Below, one piece after another: positions 25,639 to 34,283 of a DNA stretch of 64,000 nucleotides; the stretch's first letter is position 1; each line of letters opens with the position of its first letter. The translations under genes were made by a program, and so were the position numbers. The notes beneath the pieces are model-generated. The model ran no database searches. It had not been told where the DNA came from and was given only the letters and a program-made list of their open reading frames with translations. The DNA lies in the NCBI RefSeq assembly GCF_000212355.1, contig NC_015496.1, forward strand, positions 2,698,001-2,762,000. Direction: 5' to 3'. Origin of the DNA: Dokdonia sp. 4H-3-7-5 (GTDB lineage Bacteria; Bacteroidota; Bacteroidia; Flavobacteriales; Flavobacteriaceae).

Positions 25639-25683
25639 TTTCAATAAAAAAAGCTTGTATGATGCAAGCTTTTTTTATTGAAA
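25639..25683 (+). terminator. Strong terminator after the small-ORF pair
   Basis: A perfect 19-bp stem from 25639-25657 to 25665-25683 with loop TATGATG and a long A/T tract. The rest of 25582-25944 shows no convincing gene. Confidence 0.85.
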
Positions 25684-25944
25684 TTAATTTAAAAACTTAT
25701 AAAATAAAAAGTCAATATTTATCGTAGAATGGTGATCTCTATAGTTTTGAAATATAAGGATACAGATAGATAAATATAGTTTATTTATGAGACTAAAATT
25801 TCATGTAAGTCTAACAGCTGTAAAAGTTTATCACCTAATCAGTCTTAGGAAACCGATAGGAATTGCTTTTCATTTGCGAACTAACTGTAGTTACCAGCGA
25901 CATGTTAAAGTACAAGAATTCTATTTGATAGATTAACAAATCTA

Positions 25945-26169
25945 TTAGACAACTCCATTACTGTGAAGTAAAACACCTAATTGAAATGATGTTGTAGCTT
26001 TGTATTTTTTCTTAAGTTTCATAACTAGTTTCTCTATGTGAGAAACGCTACTAGGCGACTCATTGTTTGCGGCTAATTTTTTTGAAATCTCTAATTGAGT
26101 CATTCCTTTTGACATCAATTTTAAAATCTTCTTATCAGTCTTGCTAAGTATTAGATTAGTATTACTCAT
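25945..26169 (-). CDS. Stand-alone LuxR/GerE-type HTH protein
   Basis: 74 residues forming little more than a GerE helix-turn-helix: LSKTDKKILKLMSKGMTQLE, then a variant insertion (AANNESPSSVSHIEKLVMKL) and TTSFQLGVLLHSNG. There is no receiver or ligand-binding domain, so it is either an orphan regulator or a DNA-binding module recruited by another protein. A perfect TACATTTG promoter box lies 30 bases upstream. No operon partner is evident. Confidence 0.75.
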   Translation of the reverse strand: MSNTNLILSKTDKKILKLMSKGMTQLEISKKLAANNESPSSVSHIEKLVMKLKKKYKATTSFQLGVLLHSNGVV

Positions 26170-26198
26170 TATGTTAGTATGTTAAGGGTTTGCAATAG

Positions 26199-26206
26199 CA
26201 AATGTA
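26199..26206 (-). promoter_or_regulatory. -7 box TACATTTG of the LuxR-type gene
   Basis: Read on the minus strand it is a perfect TAnnTTTG element, 30 bases before the ATG at 26169. The 26207-26460 stretch upstream shows no gene. Confidence 0.5.
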
Positions 26207-26466
26207 TTCAAATCTATCAATAGAGTTAACTTTACGTCTCATAATTTGAGTTATTGATATTTTTTTAGTATTTCAGTCTGTTATTTGTAAGAAAATGGGA
26301 AGATTTTGAATGAAATTTAATTTCATCTATTAGTTGTAGCAAGTTATTGAGCTATTGTATATTAACTAATGAAGATACGTAGGTAATTCGAAAGTACTTT
26401 GTGGTAGCAGTTGCTACCTTACATTTTGCAGTTAAATCATATTAAACGAAACCATATAAAATAAAA

Positions 26467-26496
26467 AACTGCGCTAATCCTAGGATTAGCGCAGTT
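26467..26496 (-). terminator. Terminator of the tRNA-Arg transcript
   Basis: A perfect 30-bp palindrome made of AACTGCGCTAATCCT and its complement. On the minus strand it is followed by a T-run and lies 26 bases after the tRNA 3' end. Confidence 0.85.
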
Positions 26497-26521
26497 ATGG
26501 TGCTTTTTGCAAAGCTTTTCG

Positions 26522-26595
26522 TGACCTCGACAGGATTCAAACCTGTAACCTCTTGAGCCGTAATCAAGTGCGCTATTCAGTTGCGCCACGAGGCC
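26522..26595 (-). tRNA. tRNA-Arg (anticodon ACG)
   Basis: 74 nt on the minus strand. The acceptor GGCCTCG pairs with CGAGGTC, with one G-U pair. The anticodon stem-loop is CTTGA-TTACGGC-TCAAG, giving ACG. The T-arm is ACAGG-TTTGAATC-CTGT. CCA is not encoded, as is common in Bacteroidetes. Confidence 0.93.
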
Positions 26596-26797
26596 TAATT
26601 GAAAGAATAATTACTTATTCGTTTCGGGGTGCAAATATACAACTGTTTGTTTCATTTAAACAAATAAAATGAAAAAAACATTGCAATTATTTTTTGATAT
26701 CTTTCTATCAAACTTGAAGTCAAATAATTACGCAAATAGAGTAAATAATTAAGATAGCAGTCTCAACGGATTTAATCGAAAATGCTAACTTTACCCG

Positions 26798-27310
26798 ATG
26801 CAAATTTCAGATTACATAAGAGATATTCAAGATTTTCCTAAAGAAGGAATTACGTTTAAAGATATTACCCCATTGTTGGGTGATGCAAACGCTTTCGCGA
26901 AAGCGGAAGAGATTTTATATACACTCGTTCCAGAAATTAATATTGATGTAGTAGTAGGGATTGAGGCAAGAGGTTTCTTCTTTGGTACGTTGCTCGCCAA
27001 AAGACTTAATGCTGGTTTCATACCCGTAAGGAAGCCTAATAAACTACCATCAGAAAAAATATCACAAGAGTACGCCTTAGAATACGGTACAGATATTCTT
27101 GAGATGCATAGTGATGCTATCAAATCTGGAGATAAAGTATTATTACATGATGATGTGTTGGCTACAGGAGGAACAGCCGCTGCCGTAGTAGCACTTATAG
27201 AAAAATTAGGGGGAGAAGTAGTACAGTGTAACTTTCTTATCGAGCTAGACTTTTTAAATGGTAGAGATAAACTAGTTGGAAGGCACGTAGCAGCCGCAAT
27301 TACTTATTAA
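26798..27310 (+). CDS. apt: Adenine phosphoribosyltransferase
   Basis: A 170-residue enzyme that converts adenine plus PRPP to AMP in purine salvage. The opening DYIRDIQDFPKEGITFKDIT and the motif VVVGIEARGFFFG are typical. The PRPP loop is VLLHDDVLATGGTAAA at about 110-125. Length is standard. A full CGCTTTCGCGAAAGCG palindrome lies inside the coding region at 26890-26905, where it encodes part of NAFAKAEE. Its stop codon overlaps the stop of the convergent TonB-receptor gene (27307-27310). Confidence 0.96.
   Translation: MQISDYIRDIQDFPKEGITFKDITPLLGDANAFAKAEEILYTLVPEINIDVVVGIEARGFFFGTLLAKRLNAGFIPVRKPNKLPSEKISQEYALEYGTDILEMHSDAIKSGDKVLLHDDVLATGGTAAAVVALIEKLGGEVVQCNFLIELDFLNGRDKLVGRHVAAAITY
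26890..26905. repeat. CGCTTTCGCGAAAGCG palindrome inside apt
   Basis: A full 16-bp copy read in frame as part of NAFAKAEE. Confidence 0.9.
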
Positions 27311-29601
27311 AAATTATACTGAAAACTAAGGTTTGGTGTAAAGCCAAGTGATTTTACAGTCATTTGCTGGACTTCATTCTTACTGTCAACAAGATAATAG
27401 GTATTAAGAATATTATTGTTGTTTAGTAGATTCCAGATAGATGCGCCTATTTGAGCATCATTCTTAAGTATTTTGAAATTGTATATAGTAGAGATATCAA
27501 ACCTCAGAAAGCTATCTAATGATGAAGAGTTAGGTTTCTCATAAACAATCTGATTATTTTGTAGAATACTTTGATTTTGTGGGCGTGTAAATGGTGTTCC
27601 AGAGCGCCAATTAAATCCTAGCGAAAGTTTAAAACGTTCCAGACTATACGAAGTTCCTGCGCTTATAGAATGTCTTATGTCTTTGTTGTTAGGGAATCTG
27701 CGGCCTTCATTTAATGTGCTAAAAGTATAATTGTTTTTTGAATAGGAATAACTGAGCCAACTAGTAAAAGATTCAAACCGCTTGCGTGCAAGAAAATCAA
27801 GCCCTGTAACATGATAGGATCCAGTAGCATTTGTAAATTGAAATTGGTTCTGAAAGCCTTGACTTCTCGAGGAAATCCCTGCAACTTCTTTTAGATAACC
27901 CTCTATACTAAATAACCATTTGTTTCTAGTATAATCTAGGCTTATAGATGCTTGCTTACTTCTTAATACTGGTAATTTTTCGTTATCTGCCGCGACCCAT
28001 CTTCTTCGTTCAAGTCCTAAAAAATCATTGGGTTGATCAATAATTTGAAAAATAGATTGGTTTTTGCTCTCACCAAGAGCACTTAACTTAAAATAATTTG
28101 AAAACCGCTGGCTAAAACGTAGTCTTGGTTCTAAAATAAGCTTGTTAAAACGCTCTAGGTAGCTTGCTCTTGAGCCCACAATAAATTGTGTAGTATTATT
28201 GTTAGAGAGAAATGAGAGCTCTGTAAATAGCGCTTGAATACGTGTAATGTGTTTCTCATTTCTAAAAAAGAGCGGATTATTAGTTTGTGCAAGGTTTCTA
28301 GTTCCTACCTCTGTAAATTGATATCCATTTCCCCAACCAAAATTATCACCTAGCTTTAATTGTGTGTTTAATGTAAGACCTAGGTCAAGAACTTCGTTTT
28401 CTTGGTCAAGTTGTTGGTTATTTTCTATATTAAAATTACGTGACCTTAAATTGTAGTTTGAGGCATATAAATTAAGATCAGTTTTAAATTGTCGATTCCA
28501 CTGTCTTGCATATTTAATTTTTAAACCTCGGTTTCCTTGATTTATACCACTACGTTCAAAGACTCCTGCCGCCGTCGTGTTTTCATCGTATTCTAACTTA
28601 TTAAATAGTGTGGTAGCACTTACACTTAGATAATCACGATTGTTTATGTTGTAGATGTATTTTGCGCTAATATCATAAAAAAAGAAATTAATATTTGATG
28701 CAGAAATGGGAAGATTTTCGCTCATTTCAAGATCTGTGTCTTGAAAAATACGATTTGTATAATTGCGATATGTAGGCGTTTCGGTTATATCTGTATGAGA
28801 TCTTCTAGCAGATAGGAGCAAAGAAGCTTTCTTGGTGAGCGGTAGTTTAGCAAACCCTTTAACGTGCAGCAAGTTTGCACTTATGCTTCCGCTTTTTTCA
28901 TTAGAAAGGCTGTCCTCTAGTCCTATTTTGAGTACTCCAGAAACACCATCGCCATACCTTGCGCTTGTGCCATTTTTTATGACTTCAACTCGTTTAGTTA
29001 AATAAGGATTAAAAGCAGATATGAGACCGAAAAAATGGCCAGATTGATACATTTTGATTCCATCCCAGAGTATTAGGTTTTGATCGTTTGTTCCTCCTCG
29101 TATATTTAGATTGGATACCGTCTCGTTGGTGCTTATAATTCCTGGTAAGGCTTGGACTGTTTGTAGTACATCTGGCTCTATGACACCAGGGAGAATACCA
29201 AATTGCTTTGGAGCTATTATTGTAACCCCAGAGCTAGATTTAGATATTCCCGAAGTTAGTAGGGATGCGATGTAAATATTATCGAGTTCTTGAATTTCGT
29301 TAGGACGATTGAGATCTCTTAAAACTATAAAACGATTATTAAGTTTATCAAAATCATAGCCTGTATAGTTGGTTATAAAAAGGAGCGCGTCGTCAAGAGT
29401 TTTATCATTTGAAATACGTGGTATTTTAATGGAAGAAACGAGTTCATCTACATATGAAAATCTTACATCATACTTTGTCTCGATGCTTTTTAAAACAGCA
29501 ACCAGAGGTATTCTCTCGCTATTATTCTCTTGAGATCTTACATCAGAAAAAAATAAAAAGAATATTATAAGAAAAAGTATTGAGAAAACTTTTTTAATCA
29601 C
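27307..29601 (-). CDS. TonB-dependent outer-membrane receptor with N-terminal STN domain (FecA-like)
   Basis: 764 residues with a signal peptide (about 1-24) and an STN signalling domain at about 30-95 (VRFSYVDELV, DDALLFITNYTGYDF). The plug follows at about 125-240, including SNLNIRGGTNDQNLILWDGI and EVIKNGTSARYGDGVSGVLK. The remainder is a 22-strand-type barrel ending in Phe. The STN domain lets ligand-bound receptor signal to the anti-sigma factor. It forms a trio with FecR-like (8-base overlap) and ECF sigma genes directly upstream. The substrate cannot be deduced; the trio could sense a siderophore, haem or an oligosaccharide. Confidence 0.93.
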   Translation of the reverse strand: MIKKVFSILFLIIFFLFFSDVRSQENNSERIPLVAVLKSIETKYDVRFSYVDELVSSIKIPRISNDKTLDDALLFITNYTGYDFDKLNNRFIVLRDLNRPNEIQELDNIYIASLLTSGISKSSSGVTIIAPKQFGILPGVIEPDVLQTVQALPGIISTNETVSNLNIRGGTNDQNLILWDGIKMYQSGHFFGLISAFNPYLTKRVEVIKNGTSARYGDGVSGVLKIGLEDSLSNEKSGSISANLLHVKGFAKLPLTKKASLLLSARRSHTDITETPTYRNYTNRIFQDTDLEMSENLPISASNINFFFYDISAKYIYNINNRDYLSVSATTLFNKLEYDENTTAAGVFERSGINQGNRGLKIKYARQWNRQFKTDLNLYASNYNLRSRNFNIENNQQLDQENEVLDLGLTLNTQLKLGDNFGWGNGYQFTEVGTRNLAQTNNPLFFRNEKHITRIQALFTELSFLSNNNTTQFIVGSRASYLERFNKLILEPRLRFSQRFSNYFKLSALGESKNQSIFQIIDQPNDFLGLERRRWVAADNEKLPVLRSKQASISLDYTRNKWLFSIEGYLKEVAGISSRSQGFQNQFQFTNATGSYHVTGLDFLARKRFESFTSWLSYSYSKNNYTFSTLNEGRRFPNNKDIRHSISAGTSYSLERFKLSLGFNWRSGTPFTRPQNQSILQNNQIVYEKPNSSSLDSFLRFDISTIYNFKILKNDAQIGASIWNLLNNNNILNTYYLVDSKNEVQQMTVKSLGFTPNLSFQYNF

Positions 29602-30493
29602 GAGCTAAAGTTACCTTATTTTCCTCTTTGGTATAGGTTAAATTAAAAGGTAGACTTATAGATTTGAGAGCAATATCTATATTGTCGTGTGTAAATGTTC
29701 CCGTGTAAAGCTCTTGAGCAAATACTTCGTCTACATCAACGTGTACTTGATATTGTCTTTCTAATTCTGCAATAACTTCTCTCAAGGGAGTTTTTTCAAA
29801 GGAGCTTTCATTGTGAGTCCACGAAGGTGATTTTATAGTGCTAGCAGTTGTAGTTCCTGTAATAAGTACGCTTTCGCGAAAGCGGTCTCCAGCTTTTAAT
29901 ATTACTTCCTGTGCCGCGGTTGTTACTTTTACAGAACCTTCATAACATACCACGTCAAAGTATTCATTTCTATTTTTGATATTAAATTGTGTACCTAATA
30001 CTGTTACAGTTCCATTTGTAGTTTTCACATTAAAAGTAGTTCCCTTTGCCACTTTGAAATAAGCTTCTCCTTCTAGAGATACATTGCGCTGAGCCTGCCA
30101 AGTATCTTCATCATAAGAAATAGAAGACATCGCGTTGAGCATCACTGTGGAGTTATCGGGTAATGTGATGGTTTCTTTTTGAGCAAATTGTGTATTATGA
30201 TTAGTACCAGTAGATCTTACTGATAGTGCATAATAAACCCCTAGAAATAGTAAAAATACTGCTGCGATACGTAAAAAAGGTTTCAGCGAAATCACTTTAG
30301 ATTTCTTAGCATTCACACGGGTATGTAGCGCCTCAAGTTGCTTGTCTACATGGTAAGTAGGAATCTCTAGATGTTTGACGGTATCAGAAATACGCGTGTA
30401 TTGATGGTACTCTTCAAGATTTTTAAATGCTTGAAGCTCACTCTCGCTAAGCTCATTATCGAGCCATTTACGTATTAATTGTTCTTTTTCCAT
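29594..30493 (-). CDS. FecR-family anti-sigma factor
   Basis: A 299-residue single-pass inner-membrane protein. The cytoplasmic N-terminus (about 1-70, KWLDNELSESELQAFK) binds the sigma factor. One membrane helix lies at about 72-90 (FLRIAAVFLLFLGVYYAL). The periplasmic FecR domain (about 105-205) contains DNSTVMLNAMSSISYD and GTQFNIKNRN. The C-terminal DUF4974-type domain spans about 225-297. The coding region contains a full CGCTTTCGCGAAAGCG palindrome at 29869-29884. It passes the receptor signal to the sigma factor at 30533-31051. Confidence 0.94.
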   Translation of the reverse strand: MEKEQLIRKWLDNELSESELQAFKNLEEYHQYTRISDTVKHLEIPTYHVDKQLEALHTRVNAKKSKVISLKPFLRIAAVFLLFLGVYYALSVRSTGTNHNTQFAQKETITLPDNSTVMLNAMSSISYDEDTWQAQRNVSLEGEAYFKVAKGTTFNVKTTNGTVTVLGTQFNIKNRNEYFDVVCYEGSVKVTTAAQEVILKAGDRFRESVLITGTTTASTIKSPSWTHNESSFEKTPLREVIAELERQYQVHVDVDEVFAQELYTGTFTHDNIDIALKSISLPFNLTYTKEENKVTLARD

Positions 30494-30532
30494 AGCGTTA
30501 CTATATATGTAACAAGGTTGTTGTTATATTTC

Positions 30533-31051
30533 CTACCTGAGCTCTGTGATTTCTTTTTTTAATTTTTTTAGAGCACCATAAATTCTTTTTTCTACTGCCT
30601 TTGTAGAGATGCCTAAAAGCGCTGCAATTTCCTTGTGTTTTTTTCCTTCTACGCGGTTAAGTAAAAAAGCTGTGCGCTGTGCCTCTGTGAGATTTACAAT
30701 CGCTTTTTCAAGTTTTTGTTGGTACTCTTGTTCTTCAAGTACAAATTCTGGAGTCTCATTTGTATAACCTTTAGGGGTATTCTTTTTAAATTTTAAAACC
30801 ACCTTCTGGTGTGCATAGGCGTTAAGCGTAAGGTTATTTGCTATGGTAAACAGATAACTTTTTGCCTTATCTTCTGAAACTTTTGCACAGTTTTCCCAGA
30901 GCTTAATAAAAGCCTCTTGTACTTTATCTTCGGGATTGTAGTCGTTCCCGAATTTATAATAAAGAAAATTAAACAGATTTTTAGAATGCGCCTTAAAGAC
31001 TCTATTGTAAATAGTCTCTTGGCAAACACCCTTTTTATTTTCCTTTTTCAT
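30533..31051 (-). CDS. ECF RNA polymerase sigma factor (FecI-like)
   Basis: About 172 residues from the ATG at 31051; the open frame reaches a TTG three codons earlier. Region 2 shows FNFLYYKFGNDYNPEDKVQEAFIKLW and region 4 shows LTEAQRTAFLLNRVEGKKHK with IAALLGISTKAVEKRIYGAL. It lies 39 bases upstream of the FecR gene and is the first gene of the trio. By analogy with Fec systems it directs transcription of its cognate receptor when released. The divergent lipoprotein at 31146 may share its promoter region. Confidence 0.94.
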   Translation of the reverse strand: MKKENKKGVCQETIYNRVFKAHSKNLFNFLYYKFGNDYNPEDKVQEAFIKLWENCAKVSEDKAKSYLFTIANNLTLNAYAHQKVVLKFKKNTPKGYTNETPEFVLEEQEYQQKLEKAIVNLTEAQRTAFLLNRVEGKKHKEIAALLGISTKAVEKRIYGALKKLKKEITELR

Positions 31052-31145
31052 TATGTACAATAATAGAGAATTGTAAATAATAACTTAAATAGGGTAGGAG
31101 TTTTTTCTTTAAAGATGTTTTATTATTGCAGTACCTTACAAAAAT

Positions 31146-32492
31146 ATGCAAACCACAGTACTCTCATCTTTAAGACCTTTACAGCGGCTATTGTTGCTGG
31201 CATTACTATGTATAACAATAGGTTGTCAAGATGATTTTATTGAAGAAGATTCAAGTCAAACAGGCGTAGAGGATAATGCGAGTGCACAGTTAATGCAACT
31301 AATGTACAATGTCGCTCTTAATGATGGGTCTCACGATGATATCATTGATAGAGCTCCTTGCTTAGAACTTGTGTTACCAGTTACTGTTACTATAAATAAT
31401 GAAATTGTTGTAGTAAATGGCACTGAAGATTTTCAAACGGTAGCAGCACTCTTCGAGCAACAAGGAAATGCAGACGATTATGCCATTAATTTTCCTATTA
31501 CGATACTCACTTCTACACATGAGCAAGTTGCGGTTGCGTCGCAGTCGGCCTTTAATGATCTTATAGGAACTTGTGGACAAACTAACCAAAATGACGCAGA
31601 TATAGAATGCGTTGATTTTGTATATCCGCTTGGATTTAGCACTTTTAATCCAGAATTTACGATAACAAATACAGTAAGTGTGCAAAGCGACAGAGAGTTG
31701 CTTTCATTTGTTAATAGCATGCAAGAAACTAATCTTGTGGCGGCTGTAAACTTTCCTATTGAGATGAGAGCTCATGATGATAGTACTGAGGAGATGTCAA
31801 GCCATAGTATGCTATCATCTTCGCTGGTACAGGCTTCTTCAAGTTGTGATGAAGGTGATACCTATTACTTTGAGGAAGATGTATGTTTAGAGAGTGAGGT
31901 GAATGATTTTCTCATGAATTGTTACTGGCAGATAACTTCTTACAATAATGAGGACACGCTTAGCAACTACGTATTTTCTTTTGGTGCAAATAATTACCTT
32001 CTATATTTTGACGTGAATGTAATTGCAGAGGCTGGATGGAGTACAGCTACAACTACTTCAGGTGTTAGACTTAGCTTTTTTAACCTTCCTATCCTTAATT
32101 CACAAGTGGGAGGTAACTGGACGGTAACGCAGTGTGATGAAGAGATGCTACTATTGGCAAAAGGTGATGATATAATGACACTCCAACGAAATTGCTTTCA
32201 AGAGCCATTAGATTGTTTTGTGAGTGCTGTACTTAACGTTTGTGATAATGGTCAAGAAGGTGAGGCTACTTTTGATCTTACAGAAACACTTTTAGGTTGT
32301 GATACCTCAGAAGTTGATATTGCTTACTACTATACTCAAGAAGATGCGAGTAATCAAACAAACGCGATACCAAATCCAACTAATTACACGACAACTACTA
32401 GTCCAGAGCTCCTATGGGTAAGGGCTACACTTTTAAGTGATGATAGCGAGTTTAAAATAATTTTCATTAGTCTTACTGTTGTTGACTGTTGA
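31146..32492 (+). CDS. Large cell-surface lipoprotein, unknown function
   Basis: 448 residues. The signal ends ITIGCQDDFIEEDSSQ, a lipobox Cys followed by an acidic export signal typical of Bacteroidetes surface lipoproteins. Two related blocks (about 78-135 and 157-205) share the patterns CLELVLPVTVTINNEIVVV and CVDFVYPLGFSTFNPEFTI, suggesting an internal duplication. Several Cys pairs follow in the C-terminal half. It is divergent from the sigma/anti-sigma/receptor trio, with an 85-base gap, so it could be the trio's surface partner. I do not recognise an enzyme family. Confidence 0.8.
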   Translation: MQTTVLSSLRPLQRLLLLALLCITIGCQDDFIEEDSSQTGVEDNASAQLMQLMYNVALNDGSHDDIIDRAPCLELVLPVTVTINNEIVVVNGTEDFQTVAALFEQQGNADDYAINFPITILTSTHEQVAVASQSAFNDLIGTCGQTNQNDADIECVDFVYPLGFSTFNPEFTITNTVSVQSDRELLSFVNSMQETNLVAAVNFPIEMRAHDDSTEEMSSHSMLSSSLVQASSSCDEGDTYYFEEDVCLESEVNDFLMNCYWQITSYNNEDTLSNYVFSFGANNYLLYFDVNVIAEAGWSTATTTSGVRLSFFNLPILNSQVGGNWTVTQCDEEMLLLAKGDDIMTLQRNCFQEPLDCFVSAVLNVCDNGQEGEATFDLTETLLGCDTSEVDIAYYYTQEDASNQTNAIPNPTNYTTTTSPELLWVRATLLSDDSEFKIIFISLTVVDC

Positions 32493-32544
32493 TTTGATTC
32501 CTAGGTAATCTTAATTACATCTTGATTTATTTACCTTTATCTGT

Positions 32545-33111
32545 GTTTCCTTTAGAGCTTATAAGGGGTTACTTAAACGGCGCCACGGCAAATGAATCTG
32601 TGGTTGATAGGAATGGATCAGATTACTGCACATTAGTTTTAACCAAGATGCTTTTACTAATCCTATTACTGCAGAAAATAGTACTGCGCAAGGTTTTGAG
32701 TATTTTGTAAGACTCTAGTCTAAAATACAAATCTCATTCTTTAGTGATGTAGAAATTATGTTTCAGAAGGGTAGAGATCCAAGTCAAGAAGGGCTTGTAA
32801 GAAGTGTATCTAGCTTTAAATACTACTCTTTTTTTTAGATAGTTTTCAATTTGGTGATGAATACACATTGGTATTATCTAGCTATTACCGTAGATGCTAC
32901 AAATGCTATAAAACTTTACAAGGATGCTATCATTCGTAATGAGGTAATTAACGCCACGCTTGGTATAGGAATTGCAGATTTAAATGAATATACACTTGGC
33001 CAGAATTTCCTAGGTCATGTAGATGATCTTAGAGTGTATAAAAACACACTAAATGCTACCGAAATACAACAACTCTTTACTTTAGGAGGTGATTGCTATA
33101 CTTGTCTGTAA
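32545..33111 (+). pseudogene. Decayed LamG-domain protein gene
   Basis: Pieces of a concanavalin-A-like LamG domain lie in different frames: LIRGYLNGATANESVVDRNG, then HISFNQDAFTNPITAENSTA in the next frame, then SDVEIMFQKGRDPSQEGLV, then an open segment (32851-33111) with WYYLAITVDATNAIKLYKDA and FLGHVDDLRVYKNTLNATEI, ending GGDCYTCL. Stops and frameshifts interrupt it several times, so it cannot be expressed as one protein. The 3' end and terminator are duplicated at 33957-34068. Confidence 0.75.
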
Positions 33112-33136
33112 ATCTTTAAAAACAAGACTTTATAAA

Positions 33137-33164
33137 AAAAGGCTAGCTGTATAGCTAACCTTTT
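33137..33164 (+). terminator. Terminator of the LamG pseudogene
   Basis: AAAAGGCTAGCT (33137-33148) pairs, with one mismatch, with AGCTAACCTTTT (33153-33164). Confidence 0.7.
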
Positions 33165-33176
33165 CTTTGTTTTTTA

Positions 33177-33192
33177 CGCTTTCGCGAAAGCG
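33177..33192. repeat. CGCTTTCGCGAAAGCG palindrome copy
   Basis: A full 16-bp palindrome at the end of direct-repeat copy A, with T-tract TTTTTA before it. Confidence 0.9.
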
Positions 33193-33290
33193 TGATACTA
33201 TAAAGTTGATACTCGCGGAATGCTTTTATAGAGTGAATAGTGTACATCTAATATAGAGACACTTTCTACAAGTATCTTTTTCTAGTTATA

Positions 33291-33803
33291 TTACTTGAAA
33301 CGATAGCCTATACTGATTCCCGCTCTACCACTCACTTTATCTTGATTGGTTTCAAAAACGTTTCTTCCCATTCCAAAATTTGCTTGTAAAATGATTCCTT
33401 CTTTTGAAATCCACTTGTAACCTGCGCCTAAACCTAGAAGTAGATTATTATCTGTATCTGGTATAGCATTGGGCTCAAGGATTTTGGTACTGTGAAACAT
33501 TGTAAACCCTTCGACAAAAAGTCCGCTGGCATATTTCTTGCTTAAATAGCGTCTATAAAAACCGTTGATTCCACTGTCATAATCATATGAAAAAGCTGCG
33601 CCGGAGTCATTAAAAGTGGTAAATAATGACGTCCCAAAAGAAGAGTTTTCATTAATTGTTCTTTCAAATTCTACCTCGATTGTACCTAAGGCGGTAGAGA
33701 GCCCGTTTAATTTTAATTCTGAAAAATTTGAATTTTCAAACTGTTCTTGTGCAAACATAGTAGCACAAAATAATAGTAATGATAAAGTGATTAATTGCTT
33801 CAT
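33291..33803 (-). CDS. Small outer-membrane beta-barrel protein
   Basis: 170 residues with a signal peptide (about 1-18, cleaved after FAQ). The mature part shows alternating aromatic/polar strands such as GINGFYRRYLSKKYASGLFV and LLLGLGAGYKWISKEGIILQ. It ends GISIGYRFK with a C-terminal barrel-type strand. The size suggests an 8-stranded barrel of the DUF3575/OmpW-like kind. It is single and flanked by the ~110-bp duplication. Role unknown; a structural or adhesion role is typical. Confidence 0.78.
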   Translation of the reverse strand: MKQLITLSLLLFCATMFAQEQFENSNFSELKLNGLSTALGTIEVEFERTINENSSFGTSLFTTFNDSGAAFSYDYDSGINGFYRRYLSKKYASGLFVEGFTMFHSTKILEPNAIPDTDNNLLLGLGAGYKWISKEGIILQANFGMGRNVFETNQDKVSGRAGISIGYRFK

Positions 33804-33956
33804 GATGAATGAATTATAAAGTTAGTTATAAATTCAAATCTATACGGTTTTCCTTCTTGAAATAGTTAAGAATTTGGTAAATAACATAATGCATAAGCTA
33901 TTTAACTTTTATTTTGGCAATAAGAATATTGTCGTTGTTCGGGAACTTTCTGCTAT

Positions 33957-34068
33957 AAGAGGTGATTGCTATACTTGCTTGTAGATTTTTCAGCAGCAGA
34001 CTTTATCAAAAAAGGCTAGCTGTGTAGCTAACCTTTTTTTTGTTTTTTACGCTTTCGCGAAAGCGTAA
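33957..34068. repeat. ~110-bp direct repeat, copy B (LamG 3' end, terminator, palindrome)
   Basis: It repeats 33085-33195: it encodes RGDCYTCL and a stop, then a hairpin (34010-34037) and a full TACGCTTTCGCGAAAGCGTA (34048-34067). Only the last codons of a LamG-like gene remain here. The 33804-33956 stretch shows no gene. Confidence 0.85.
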
Positions 34069-34077
34069 TTCTATACC

Positions 34078-34269
34078 TTAAAGCAATCTTGCTCTTCTTT
34101 TCTTTCTAAAGTCTCTCACGAAGTACCATGCAGCGCAACTTAAGATGATAACGATACTTATAAGGTTACCAAAGATGAGAGTAAGAAGTAAATAGCCTAA
34201 GTAAAAGGCGCTAGCATAAAAGGCTACCGCTAGTAACATGACTAAGTATAAAGCAATCGTTTTAATCAT
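34078..34269 (-). CDS. Small membrane protein, 63 aa
   Basis: Two hydrophobic segments (about 5-25 and 28-50) with a basic tail (RDFRKKRRARLL), which predicts both ends on the cytoplasmic side. It starts 14 bases after the fumarylacetoacetase stop on the same strand, so it is likely co-transcribed. Function unknown. Confidence 0.65.
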   Translation of the reverse strand: MIKTIALYLVMLLAVAFYASAFYLGYLLLTLIFGNLISIVIILSCAAWYFVRDFRKKRRARLL

Positions 34270-34283
34270 TTATAGACACTTCA

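Larger units (their letters stand above)
33085..33195. repeat. ~110-bp direct repeat, copy A
   Basis: It contains the end of the LamG pseudogene (GGTGATTGCTATACTTG), a hairpin terminator and a palindrome. It matches copy B at 33957-34068 almost base for base. The two flank the outer-membrane protein gene at 33291-33803. Confidence 0.85.

Noticed and set aside
25787-25936. 49-codon plus-strand ORF convergent to the LuxR-type gene
   Set aside because: No promoter, ribosome site or recognisable pattern; likely chance ORF.
27307-27310. Overlapping stop codons of apt and the TonB receptor as a regulatory feature
   Set aside because: A 4-base convergent overlap is common in compact genomes; no terminator or structure there.
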